From positions 1 through 33,459 of the forward strand of contig JAPKYR010000159.1 of the NCBI GenBank assembly GCA_026394215.1: a stretch of 33,459 nt of DNA. The letters run 5' to 3'. Made by a program: the position numbers and the translations under genes. The stretch comes from a bacterium. GTDB lineage: Bacteria > JAJVIF01 > JAPKYR01. The notes below the pieces were generated by a model, which saw only the letters and a list, made by a program, of their open reading frames with translations, searched no databases and had not been told where the DNA came from. This document shows, piece after piece, positions 1 through 6,632 of the stretch (its first letter is position 1; every line of letters begins with the position of its first letter).

Positions 1-83
1 AGTAAATTTTCAACAATCCCTTTCTATTCGGCAATTATCCCTAATGCCGATAATAAATCAATTGCCGGATGCACCCACCCTAT

Positions 84-140
84 CCGGGTGCGCCGCTTTT
101 CTAAGCGGCATAATGCCGGCTGGAAAGCCGGCGCACCCGG
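84..140. repeat. Three-way-junction palindrome
   Basis: Three stems fit together with no overlap. The outer stem pairs 84-91 (CCGGGTGC) with 133-140 (GCACCCGG). Hairpin one pairs 92-98 with 103-109 (GCCGCTT/AAGCGGC, loop TTCT). Hairpin two pairs 115-121 with 126-132 (GCCGGCT/AGCCGGC, loop GGAA). Only a 5-nt linker is left unpaired. It lies just 3' of the minus-strand gene ending at 153. It could act as an RNA 3' end or be a REP-like dispersed repeat. No T-tract follows it on the minus strand, so I do not call it a standard terminator. Confidence 0.7.
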
Positions 141-152
141 AACTGACTTACC

Positions 153-596
153 TTAATTCATCCTCTGTTCGAAATAAGGAGGTTGGGATGGGGCGGGGGT
201 TGAATGGTGATGGATGATTTTCCAGCCGTCGGATTCGCGATGGTAAATGTTCGTAACGTACACTTCTATTGACAGGGTCTCGTCACCATGGGTTGTGACC
301 ACCGTTCCCCCAAGGAAAGTCCAGCCAAGGTCGCCCAAACGCATGACCGTGATCGGGTGCATGACCGTCTTCAATTTACTTGTGTGGTAGGTGATTGTCT
401 CTATCGCAAGCCTTACGGATTGGGGTCCTTTCGCAATCTCGATACCGGGGAAAATGATCGTAACCTCGTCCGACTCGCTCCAGCACGACATGATAGCGTC
501 GACATTTAATGTCTGAAGCGCTGCGAAAAAATGCGCATCGGCATCGAATACCGGCTCAACATCCTCCACATCGTCATCTTGAAATCCGTCGTGCAT
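153..596 (-). CDS. SnoaL/NTF2-like domain protein
   Basis: This 147-residue protein has the small NTF2-like (SnoaL_3/DUF4440-type) pattern. An N-terminal helix (FFAALQTLNVDAIMSCW) leads into a strand with IIFPG, and the C-terminal strands read VYVTNIYHRES-DGWKIIHHHSTP. That last stretch is characteristic of this fold. Such proteins are often small hydrolases, isomerases or ligand-binding modules; no substrate can be inferred here. The first 20 residues are acidic. The gene starts 35 nt after the end of mqnD on the same strand, so the two may be co-transcribed. No strong SD precedes the ATG. The fold assignment is fairly safe; the function is unknown. Confidence 0.75.
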   Translation of the reverse strand: MHDGFQDDDVEDVEPVFDADAHFFAALQTLNVDAIMSCWSESDEVTIIFPGIEIAKGPQSVRLAIETITYHTSKLKTVMHPITVMRLGDLGWTFLGGTVVTTHGDETLSIEVYVTNIYHRESDGWKIIHHHSTPAPSQPPYFEQRMN

Positions 597-631
597 ATCT
601 TGACTCGAAAAGATTGGTTTGTTGAAAAATA

Positions 632-1474
632 CTATCCCACAAACCTGAAATCATCGACAGCAGGGACTATCCCGGCGTCCGAAGCGCGCGACAGCAACTC
701 GCGCACCGCATTTCGACCTGCATCGCCCCAGTCGATAGTATAGTCGTTGACATACATCCCTACAAACTCATCGACTTTTTCATCGGAGAGGTCGCGTCCG
801 AAGTCTTTCGCATAGGCGATTGCCTCATCGCGATGGTCAAAACCATAGAGAATGCTCTCCCTGATCGCCCGCGCGGATTTTTCGTGAATCTCAGAACCAA
901 GGTTGATTTTAATTACATTGGCGCCGAGGGGTAAGGGAAGCCCCGTTTCATTGCGCCACCATTCGCCAAGGTCGCATATACAGTGCAGGCCTTCATTTTC
1001 GTATGTGATCTGGCCCTCATGGATAATCACACCCGCCTCGACTTCCCGGTTTTTTACCGCATCCATGATCCGGTCGAACGCCATTTCCTCGGTTTTCAGA
1101 CCGGGAATGGCAAGTCTCAAAACAAGCGCGGCGGTTGTGAGGGAGCCGGGGATCGCGACAACTTTTCCCTGGAGATCATTCAAATCGATATTTTCCACAG
1201 CGACAATTCTCGGGCCGTAACCGTCGCCGACACTCGCGCCGCAATTCAGGAACGCGTAGTAATTGGCCAGGTATGGATACGCATGGACACTTATCGCGGT
1301 TATATCGTATGTATGCTTCACCGCGGCATGGTTCAAAGACTGGATGTCGCTTAAAGTATGCACGAAATCGATCCCCGGGATTTTAACATGACCCTTCGCC
1401 AGCGCCCAGAACATGAACGCGTCATCGGAGTCGGGCGAATGCGCCAGGGTCAGCTTTTTAACTTGTTCGTTCAT
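632..1474 (-). CDS. mqnD: 1,4-dihydroxy-6-naphthoate synthase (MqnD)
   Basis: MqnD converts cyclic dehypoxanthine futalosine to 1,4-dihydroxy-6-naphthoate in the futalosine route to menaquinone, in the cytoplasm. The protein opens with the family signature LTLAHSPDSDDAFMFWAL, followed by DIQSLNHAA, TAISVHAYPYL and the GYGPRIVA segment, and it has the periplasmic-binding-protein-like two-lobed layout. The length of 280 residues is normal. I chose the ATG at 1474; a TTG eight codons upstream would add MLHYPPAI. No SD is visible, but a TGT-TACACT extended -10 lies 14 nt upstream (minus strand, 1489-1494), which suggests a very short leader. No other mqn gene is in the window. Confidence 0.88.
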   Translation of the reverse strand: MNEQVKKLTLAHSPDSDDAFMFWALAKGHVKIPGIDFVHTLSDIQSLNHAAVKHTYDITAISVHAYPYLANYYAFLNCGASVGDGYGPRIVAVENIDLNDLQGKVVAIPGSLTTAALVLRLAIPGLKTEEMAFDRIMDAVKNREVEAGVIIHEGQITYENEGLHCICDLGEWWRNETGLPLPLGANVIKINLGSEIHEKSARAIRESILYGFDHRDEAIAYAKDFGRDLSDEKVDEFVGMYVNDYTIDWGDAGRNAVRELLSRASDAGIVPAVDDFRFVG

Positions 1475-1517
1475 GATAGCAGGGGGGTAGTGTAACACAA
1501 TAATTCAGGGATTTGTG

Positions 1518-1538
1518 TCTGGTTTATTCCACACCAGA
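1518..1538. other. Small hairpin between divergent genes
   Basis: A perfect 6-bp inverted repeat, TCTGGT/ACCAGA, has a 9-nt loop. It lies between the divergent mqnD (minus) and methyltransferase (plus) genes. It could be an operator or a chance hairpin. The rest of the roughly 230-nt gap shows nothing clear. Confidence 0.3.
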
Positions 1539-1704
1539 AAAGAATGTAGTGTATGTATCAGAACCGGGAACGATTGGATTAATCCGACACAATCGCATCA
1601 TAACATCCTGAAACGCCTTTAATCATCGGGGTTTCAGCGCATTTCGATGGTCATATGCGGGGCGCCATACGGATATTATTCATAGAGGAGAAAGCGGCGC
1701 AAGG

Positions 1705-2571
1705 ATGGTTACCGAGCGTCGCGGATTTACCATGACTTATAAAAAAGACACAGTTGACGGTTTTTTCTGCCCTTCGAAAATATTCATGCAGGATGCGAAA
1801 GAGGCTCAGAAGCCGGATTCGCCTCATAATAAAATCACTAAAACATGCGAGTCGGGATTTTTCGACTGGCTCGCGCCGCACTATGACAGGCTTCAGCCTG
1901 CGATGGACCCGTCGCGATACCAGGCGCATTCGATCATTCTCGATATCCTGAACACAATCGAGCCGGAGCCTGAAAAATTTCTCGACCTCGGCTGCCATAC
2001 CGGTATGCTGACGAGCCAGATACTGGAACTTTTCCCGGAAGCGCATGTGGTCGCGATCGACGGGTCAATCGCGATGCTTGAGGAAGCGAGGATTAATCTG
2101 GAAGAATTCAGCGACCGTATCACGCTCGCAAAAGCAGACTTCCGCGACCGGTGGGAGGATGCGATCGATGGGGATGTGGATGTTATCGTTCATTACGCAT
2201 CGCTATGCTACATTCCACACGATGCGTTGCGCGAAGTCTATACCCGGCTCGTGAAAATCCTTAAGCCGGGCGGATGGTTTCTGCATTGCGACTTAACCGA
2301 GGAAAGGCTTCCGGAGCCGGTTAAACGGATCGCGGCGAATATCCGCGAGTACCAGCGGAATTCTGTCGTGGACGATATCCCCGATGGCGAAAGGCTCTTG
2401 AAACGGCTCGAGCAGGTTAAAAACGCGAACGTGAAGAAAGGACGCCTTGTGGAAATCCCGGCGCTTCCGGAACAGCAAATAGCATGGCTGGTGGGAGCGG
2501 GATTCGAATTCGCGACCAGGATTTACCAGGACTGGCGGCTGTCGCTGTTTCTGGCGAGAAAGCCTGAATAA
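1705..2571 (+). CDS. Class I SAM-dependent methyltransferase
   Basis: The protein has 288 residues. The SAM-binding motif I is FLDLGCHTG (about residues 92-100), followed by the acidic post-I strand VVAIDGS. A motif at VDVIVHYASLCYIP and KILKPGGWFLHCDL match motifs IV and VI of Rossmann-fold class I methyltransferases. The N-terminal 50 residues are not part of the core. The segment GFFDWLAPHYDRLQP resembles the entry helix of Methyltransf_11/25-type enzymes. The substrate cannot be told. A GAGGAG lies about 13 nt before the chosen ATG; an internal ATG ten codons later (1732) is an alternative start. It is divergent from mqnD, and nothing nearby suggests a pathway. Confidence 0.85.
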   Translation: MVTERRGFTMTYKKDTVDGFFCPSKIFMQDAKEAQKPDSPHNKITKTCESGFFDWLAPHYDRLQPAMDPSRYQAHSIILDILNTIEPEPEKFLDLGCHTGMLTSQILELFPEAHVVAIDGSIAMLEEARINLEEFSDRITLAKADFRDRWEDAIDGDVDVIVHYASLCYIPHDALREVYTRLVKILKPGGWFLHCDLTEERLPEPVKRIAANIREYQRNSVVDDIPDGERLLKRLEQVKNANVKKGRLVEIPALPEQQIAWLVGAGFEFATRIYQDWRLSLFLARKPE

Positions 2572-2584
2572 TAAATTGCGCGTT

Positions 2585-3244
2585 TCAGGAAGCGATTCTT
2601 GCAGGCGCCGCTTCTTCGGCTTTTAAGAATTCATTGTAGAAATCGCCTGTCATGTATGTTACGTGAGTGCCCAGGTTCTCATAGATAACCAGGACATCCG
2701 AATCGGCGTCCCTGAACATGTCGTGAATTTCCGAAACTCCAGTGATACTTTCCAGTGGGTCCACACGCAGGCTCGCGTCGTAGCTGTCGACGACGATCCC
2801 GATTACCATATTCTTGAGCTCATTAAGGTCCATACCCTCTGAGCTGTCGCCTGATTCATCGGCAGCCGTGGCTTCCTCACCGGCTGGGACAAATCCATAA
2901 GTCGTGTCGATTGCGACAATTACTCCGTCGCGAACGAAAATATTGATATCGGGAGCGCCCATGGTTCTATCTACATTTTTATTATTGCTGAATACCTGCA
3001 CGGGCGGGTCGTACTCCGACCATGCGTCCGTGGGCATTAAGATTGGCAGCACATCCGACACATTGCCGCTTAACTGCCCGAAATCGACCTCCTCAAATAC
3101 CGCGGTATCGAATGAGTCGCCTGCGCCGCGAAGATCCAGCGTGTAATAGCCGGTAATATCGGTTTTTCCTGTCGGCATCTGGGCATTTGCCGGGATTATG
3201 AGAATTAGGCAGAAAAGTAATGCGATCCAAATTTTACTGAACAT
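2585..3244 (-). CDS. Exported protein of unknown function
   Basis: This 219-residue protein has a clear signal peptide: MFSK, a hydrophobic core (IWIALLFCLILII) and a PANA cleavage site after about residue 21. The mature part is acidic and Asp/Glu-rich, with no cysteines and no domain I recognise. A stretch near residues 125-145 (EEATAADESGDSSEGMD) looks disordered. Its end is only 13 nt from the stop of the convergent methyltransferase. AGGAG lies about 6 nt before the ATG. It is probably periplasmic or extracellular; function unknown. Confidence 0.75.
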   Translation of the reverse strand: MFSKIWIALLFCLILIIPANAQMPTGKTDITGYYTLDLRGAGDSFDTAVFEEVDFGQLSGNVSDVLPILMPTDAWSEYDPPVQVFSNNKNVDRTMGAPDINIFVRDGVIVAIDTTYGFVPAGEEATAADESGDSSEGMDLNELKNMVIGIVVDSYDASLRVDPLESITGVSEIHDMFRDADSDVLVIYENLGTHVTYMTGDFYNEFLKAEEAAPARIAS

Positions 3245-3331
3245 TTCATGCTCCTGTAATGAGAATTACCGCGGAGTATCTTCACCCGCGGCTTGTGGGG
3301 ATTATAATCGAATAAGTTTGTAACGGCGACA

Positions 3332-3369
3332 TAAAAAAAATAAAATGCCCGGGATGAATTTCCGGGCAT
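3332..3369 (-). terminator. Intrinsic terminator of first RRM gene
   Basis: The stem ATGCCCGG/CCGGGCAT (3345-3352 with 3362-3369) is followed on the minus strand by a run of T residues (the A-tract 3332-3344 as written). It lies about 30 nt after the stop codon of the RRM gene. Confidence 0.85.
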
Positions 3370-3397
3370 AGTTTTTACTCGTTAAAAGTCGCAGGTA

Positions 3398-3724
3398 TCA
3401 ATAGCGGTTTCGTCCGCCTCCACCGCCGCCGCCGCCGCGATAGCCACCGCCGCCGCCGCCACGTCGATCATCTCGACGCGGTTCTTTTGGGCGCGCCTCA
3501 TTAACGGTAATTGTTCGACCACCAAGCTCAGTTCCGTTCAGCGCGTTTGTTGCTGCAAGCGCCTGTTTCTGATCTGGCATTTCGACGAAACCGAAGCCTT
3601 TTGATCGGCCGGTGTCGCGATCGGTAATAACCCTGGCTGATTCCACTTCTCCATAAGCCTGGAAAGCGGATTGTAACTGGTCGTCCGAAACATCGTAGCC
3701 AAGATTACCTACGTAGATATTCAT
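3398..3724 (-). CDS. RRM RNA-binding protein, glycine-rich tail (copy 1)
   Basis: This 108-residue protein has a single RNA recognition motif followed by a Gly/Arg-rich tail. RNP2 is IYVGNL (residues 2-7) and RNP1 is KGFGFVEM, both with the expected aromatic residues. The tail after about residue 80 is almost entirely glycine with RRDDRR and YRGG units, ending GGRNRY. This is the layout of bacterial and cyanobacterial Rbp proteins, which bind single-stranded RNA and are often cold-induced. I start at the ATG at 3724, because AGGAGACTTA precedes it and RNP2 begins at residue 2; an upstream in-frame start would fall at the promoter. It is about 85% identical by eye to the copy ending at 4136. 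Confidence 0.93.
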   Translation of the reverse strand: MNIYVGNLGYDVSDDQLQSAFQAYGEVESARVITDRDTGRSKGFGFVEMPDQKQALAATNALNGTELGGRTITVNEARPKEPRRDDRRGGGGGGYRGGGGGGGGRNRY

Positions 3725-3797
3725 TAAGTCTCCTATTTTTCTGACTTCGCGGCTCAGTTTCACTAAAAATTGAAATCTGTCCCGAATGTCGTGACTT
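3725..3797 (-). promoter_or_regulatory. Conserved structured leader of RRM copy 1
   Basis: The leader from the predicted transcription start (about 3797) to the ATG shares long blocks with the leader of copy 2: GACATTCGGGACAG, ACTGAGCCGCGAAGTCAG and AGGAGACTTAATG. The blocks can pair (GAC.TTCG..CAG with CTG..CGAA.GTC), placing a hairpin immediately upstream of the SD. At its apex TTTCA pairs with TGAAA, while the loop sequence differs between the two copies. This suggests post-transcriptional control such as autoregulation or temperature sensing. Confidence 0.7.
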
Positions 3798-3803
3798 GGC
3801 TGG

Positions 3804-3832
3804 ATTATACCATTTTCAAGGGTAAAGTCCAA
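3804..3832 (-). promoter_or_regulatory. Sigma-70-type promoter of RRM copy 1
   Basis: Read on the minus strand: -35 TTGGAC (3827-3832), a 17-bp spacer ending in TGG, and -10 TATAAT (3804-3809), i.e. an extended -10. The predicted start is near 3797. Confidence 0.8.
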
Positions 3833-3858
3833 TTTTTATTATTTATTTATTGATTTAC

Positions 3859-3982
3859 GGGGTATTTTCCCATCTTGTTTGGCGTTATAATAACTGCGGG
3901 GACACCTTTTTTTGCCTGACGAGAGGTTAATATAAGTCTGGAATATCACAGGCAAAAATAAGGTGTCCCCGGGGAAATACCC
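3859..3982. repeat. Nested inverted repeat with GGGGACACC ends
   Basis: The outer arms GGGGTATTTTCCC (3859-3871) and GGGGAAATACCC (3971-3982) pair with one bulge. They enclose a longer near-perfect pair: the left arm (3898-3918) begins GGGGACACC and ends GCCTG; the right arm (3949-3970) begins CAGGC and ends GGTGTCCCC. About 30 nt form the loop. GGGGACACC-type ends are familiar from noncoding repeats associated with IS200-like (Y1, REP-associated) transposases. No transposase is here, so this may be a non-autonomous remnant. Confidence 0.65.
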
Positions 3983-3988
3983 TCATTC

Positions 3989-4062
3989 AAATCCCGGCAA
4001 CTGTAAATACCGGTAGCTGCTAGCCCGAAGCGTTAGCGGAGGGTAGCAGCTATCCGGGATTT
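3989..4062. repeat. Nested palindromic repeat
   Basis: The outer arms are AAATCCCGG (3989-3997) and CCGGGATTT (4054-4062); the inner arms are TAGCTGCTA (4014-4022) and TAGCAGCTA (4044-4052). A CCC/GGG pair closes an apical loop containing GAAGCGTTAGCGGA. It is adjacent to but unrelated in sequence to the previous palindrome. With the leader, promoter and terminator, these two elements account for the whole 3725-4135 gap. Confidence 0.65.
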
Positions 4063-4065
4063 ACC

Positions 4066-4109
4066 TTGCTGAAGAACAAAAAATGCCCGGGAAATGAATT
4101 CCCGGGCAT
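4066..4109 (-). terminator. Intrinsic terminator of second RRM gene
   Basis: An 11-bp perfect stem (4083-4093 with 4099-4109, ATGCCCGGGAA/TTCCCGGGCAT) with a 5-nt loop is followed on the minus strand by TTTTTGTTCTTC. Confidence 0.85.
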
Positions 4110-4135
4110 CGTTTACTCGTTATAAGTTGCAGGGA

Positions 4136-4450
4136 TCAATAGCGGTTACGTCCGCCTCCACCACCGCCGCCACGATATCCGCCACCGCCGCCGCTGTCGC
4201 GACGAGGTGCTTTCGGGCGAGCCTCATTAACGGTAATTGTTCTGCCATCGAGCATGGTACCATTCAGCGCGTCTGTCGCTGCCATAGCCTGTGCTTTGTC
4301 CGGCATTTCGACGAAACCAAAGCCTTTTGATCGGCCGGTGTCGCCATCAGTGATAACCCTGGCTGACTCCACTTCTCCATAAGCCTGGAAAGCGGCTTGT
4401 AGCTGGTCATCCGACACGTCGTAACCAAGGTTACCTACGTAGATATTCAT
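4136..4450 (-). CDS. RRM RNA-binding protein, glycine-rich tail (copy 2)
   Basis: This 104-residue paralog of the neighbouring RRM protein has RNP2 IYVGNL at residues 2-7, RNP1 KGFGFVEM, and a shorter Gly-rich tail ending GGGGRNRY. It is expected to bind single-stranded RNA in the cytoplasm and may act as an RNA chaperone. Differences from copy 1 are concentrated in a few RRM positions (MAATDALNGTMLDGR versus LAATNALNGTELGGR) and in the tail. The shared start region, leader and downstream sequence show that the duplication included the whole transcription unit. AGGAG is 6 nt before the ATG. Confidence 0.93.
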   Translation of the reverse strand: MNIYVGNLGYDVSDDQLQAAFQAYGEVESARVITDGDTGRSKGFGFVEMPDKAQAMAATDALNGTMLDGRTITVNEARPKAPRRDSGGGGGYRGGGGGGGRNRY

Positions 4451-4522
4451 TAAGTCTCCTGTGTCTGACTTCGCGGCTCAGTTTTCACGTATTGAAAATT
4501 CTGTCCCGAATGTCTAGACTTG
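4451..4522 (-). promoter_or_regulatory. Conserved structured leader of RRM copy 2
   Basis: This is the homolog of the copy-1 leader. Here the apical stem is TTTTCA/TGAAAA with loop ATACG, where copy 1 has TTTCA/TGAAA with a different, longer loop. The stem is kept and the loop diverges. The lower stem pairs GAC.TTCG..CAG with CTG..CGAA.GTC and ends just before the SD. Confidence 0.7.
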
Positions 4523-4528
4523 ATTCTT

Positions 4529-4556
4529 ATTATAGCATATTTAAGAATAAAATCAA
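4529..4556 (-). promoter_or_regulatory. Sigma-70-type promoter of RRM copy 2
   Basis: On the minus strand: -35 TTGATT (4551-4556), a 16-bp spacer ending in TGC, and -10 TATAAT (4529-4534). The predicted start is near 4522. Confidence 0.8.
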
Positions 4557-4619
4557 ATTTTTTTAATTTATTTATAGATTTTATGGGGGATTTTTGAGGG
4601 GGAAGGCTTTCGGAGCCTG

Positions 4620-4677
4620 GCATTTGGTATATTACGAGCATCCCCCCGTAGCTTCGGCGAGCGGGGTCGCCAAATGC
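4620..4677. repeat. Nested palindrome GCATTTGG...CCAAATGC
   Basis: Perfect 8-bp arms at 4620-4627 and 4670-4677 enclose a CCCC/GGGG stem whose loop contains GTAGCTTCGGCGAGC. It sits in the 342-nt gap between RRM copy 2 and the restriction enzyme gene. The rest of that gap is the RRM leader and promoter plus AT-rich sequence in which I see nothing further. Confidence 0.6.
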
Positions 4678-4792
4678 GGCCCCTGCGTTTTTTTAGGGAG
4701 TAGCAAGGAAATTTTTTTTTATGGATTTTGAATTATTTTATAACGCCCTGCTAACAAGTTCCTGGGTGAGATACTGACAGAAAGTTAATGAA

Positions 4793-5539
4793 TTACTTTT
4801 TAAGTGATATTTTTTCAGATCCACTATTATATTGAAGTAGTTTCTCCCATAGAATGTTGCCCTCACCATCACAAAAATTGATGGTAAACATTTTTACAAA
4901 CAAGTTAAATTTTTTATCCCATAATTCTTTAAATTCCAAATAATGAATATCTGGTTCGTTGTCCATGAATGTTAACATCTTTTGGTAGAATTGTTCGTCA
5001 CCAGTAATTTTTGTCCAAAATGCCTGTCCTGCTAATTTAAAATATTTCCTTGCTGATGTTGGCTCTGAATTAACTACTCCATACCCGCAACCCATTATAG
5101 GAACAAAATATTTTTTTACCCTCCTTAATGTTGCTCTTAAAGATCCCTCCACTTCCTCAAATCGTTGATTCAGCTTGGATACTTGGTCGGAATTGAATGC
5201 ATTCGGACCAGATTTCAGAGAGATAGCCTGGTAAGAATCACTTGACTCAATTATAAAATCTACCCCCTTTGAAGCAGCGATATTGGCATTTGATGCAGCC
5301 TGGCAAATTGGTTCAAAAAACTCATCACCAAACATTGATTCATCCGATGAAGAAACATAAGCATTTAATAATTCCCCAACTAATTCACCGACATTTGGTA
5401 TTCCTTTCGCCCTAAACATATAAGGATTTTTTCGCTTCAGTACCTTCGTGAAATCCAAGTCATTCAAACTAGATTTTCTACGCGCATAAAAATTTGCCAA
5501 GCAATTTTTAATGATCCCCTCAAGGTCCTTCTCATTCAT
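4793..5539 (-). CDS. Type II restriction endonuclease, PmeII-like
   Basis: This 248-residue protein cleaves DNA at a site protected by the adjacent methyltransferase. It matches what I recall of the PmeII-type nuclease family in several blocks: KNPYMFRAKGI (residues 38-48), GDEFFE, MGCGYG, GQAFWTKITG, and the C-terminal FCDGEGNILWEKLLQYNSG. The likely PD-(D/E)XK centre is D94 in KGVDFII and K109 in AISLKSG, with an upstream glutamate such as E75 or E76. Its start overlaps the 3' end of the methyltransferase gene by 8 nt, so translation is probably coupled and the methylase is made first. The region is visibly AT-rich compared with its neighbours, consistent with horizontal acquisition. The recognition site is not known. 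Confidence 0.8.
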   Translation of the reverse strand: MNEKDLEGIIKNCLANFYARRKSSLNDLDFTKVLKRKNPYMFRAKGIPNVGELVGELLNAYVSSSDESMFGDEFFEPICQAASNANIAASKGVDFIIESSDSYQAISLKSGPNAFNSDQVSKLNQRFEEVEGSLRATLRRVKKYFVPIMGCGYGVVNSEPTSARKYFKLAGQAFWTKITGDEQFYQKMLTFMDNEPDIHYLEFKELWDKKFNLFVKMFTINFCDGEGNILWEKLLQYNSGSEKISLKK

Positions 5540-6452
5540 TGCATTCTCTTCCCTTTTCCATTTTTGATTTCACTCGTTTTGTTGCTAAATCAACATAAGC
5601 AGCATTAATATCAATTCCAATGAAGTGCCTATTAAGACTCTTACATGCAACGGCTGTAGTACCCGAGCCAATGAATGGGTCAAGTACGATGTCTCCCTCT
5701 TTCGTTAATAATTTAATAAACCATGATGGTAAAGAAACAGGAAATGCGGCACTATGATTCTTATTTCCGCATTCGGTAGCTAAGTGTAAGACATTGGTAG
5801 GATATACTTTATCTCTCCCAATCCAATTGGATACATTTTTTCCAAATCCACTATCAACCTTCGAATTATCACGTATTTTATCTGTTTCACTTAGGTTTTT
5901 TAATCTAGATTGACTCCAATCACCCATAGGGACCATTACTTCTTCTTGGTACATTGAGAAATCTTTACCCTTCGTAAAATGCAGGCAACGTTCCCAAGCA
6001 TCCCGGAATCTATTAGGCCATTTGCCAGGATAACAATTCCTCTTATGCCAGATGTATTCTTCGGTCCATAGCCACCCTTGATTCCTCATTTGAAGAATTA
6101 GTTCAATCACATACGTAAGCCTTTCACCATTTACAGCAATTTCCTTAATATTGAGAACAAATGAGCCTGTTGGTTTGAGAACTTTTAGAATTTGATCAGA
6201 GATAGGTAAAAACCACCCAACATAATCTCTGGGCTTGACGCCGCCATAGACTTTTGATCTTCTATCGGCATATGGCGGTGACGTTACAACCAAATCAACA
6301 AAATTATCAGGCATATCTTGAAGGATATCCAGGCAATCTCCTAAGATAATAGAATCGAGATATTTCGATGAAATGTTAGAACGTTTCGGCACTATATCAT
6401 GGTCCCTCTTCCTTGGTAAGGGAAACTTTAATTGTGTTTGATATCTTACCAT
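5532..6452 (-). CDS. Type II DNA methyltransferase (TSPPY)
   Basis: This 306-residue amino-methyltransferase has catalytic motif IV TSPPY at residues 57-61, near the N terminus. The SAM-binding motif DPFIGSGTT is near the C terminus (258-266), followed by GIDINAAYV. This order is that of the beta-type layout, and TSPPY favours N4-cytosine methylation, though N6-adenine cannot be excluded. The middle holds the target recognition region (WHKRNCYPGKWPNRFRDAWE, HFTKGKDFSMYQ, PMGDW). It is co-linear with the second methyltransferase in this window (24608-25471), including most of this region. The SD AAAAGGAGGG precedes the ATG. It is AT-rich like its nuclease partner. Confidence 0.92.
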   Translation of the reverse strand: MVRYQTQLKFPLPRKRDHDIVPKRSNISSKYLDSIILGDCLDILQDMPDNFVDLVVTSPPYADRRSKVYGGVKPRDYVGWFLPISDQILKVLKPTGSFVLNIKEIAVNGERLTYVIELILQMRNQGWLWTEEYIWHKRNCYPGKWPNRFRDAWERCLHFTKGKDFSMYQEEVMVPMGDWSQSRLKNLSETDKIRDNSKVDSGFGKNVSNWIGRDKVYPTNVLHLATECGNKNHSAAFPVSLPSWFIKLLTKEGDIVLDPFIGSGTTAVACKSLNRHFIGIDINAAYVDLATKRVKSKMEKGRECNE

Positions 6453-6612
6453 AATTAACCCTCCTTTTAAATTAAAATATCTTGCCCTGCTTATGGTAAA
6501 ACGGTTGAGAAGGCCTAAAGCTGACGTAAATTATGAGAAAATTTAGATTTTATTTCCGATTCATCCGAATAGCGGTAAAAGTAAAAAGATATAACCTCCC
6601 CCTCCTTCATGC

Positions 6613-6618
6613 TATAAT
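6613..6618 (+). promoter_or_regulatory. -10 element, near-leaderless ABC gene
   Basis: A perfect TATAAT lies 14 nt before the ATG of the ABC gene, so the predicted 5' leader is about 8 nt. No SD is present in that space. No good -35 is seen. Confidence 0.5.
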
Positions 6619-6632
6619 TCCCCCTATACCAC

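Noticed and set aside
3725-3832. An upstream in-frame start for RRM copy 1 (36 extra codons)
   Set aside because: The added sequence overlaps the promoter and the conserved leader. The SD and the family start support the ATG at 3724.
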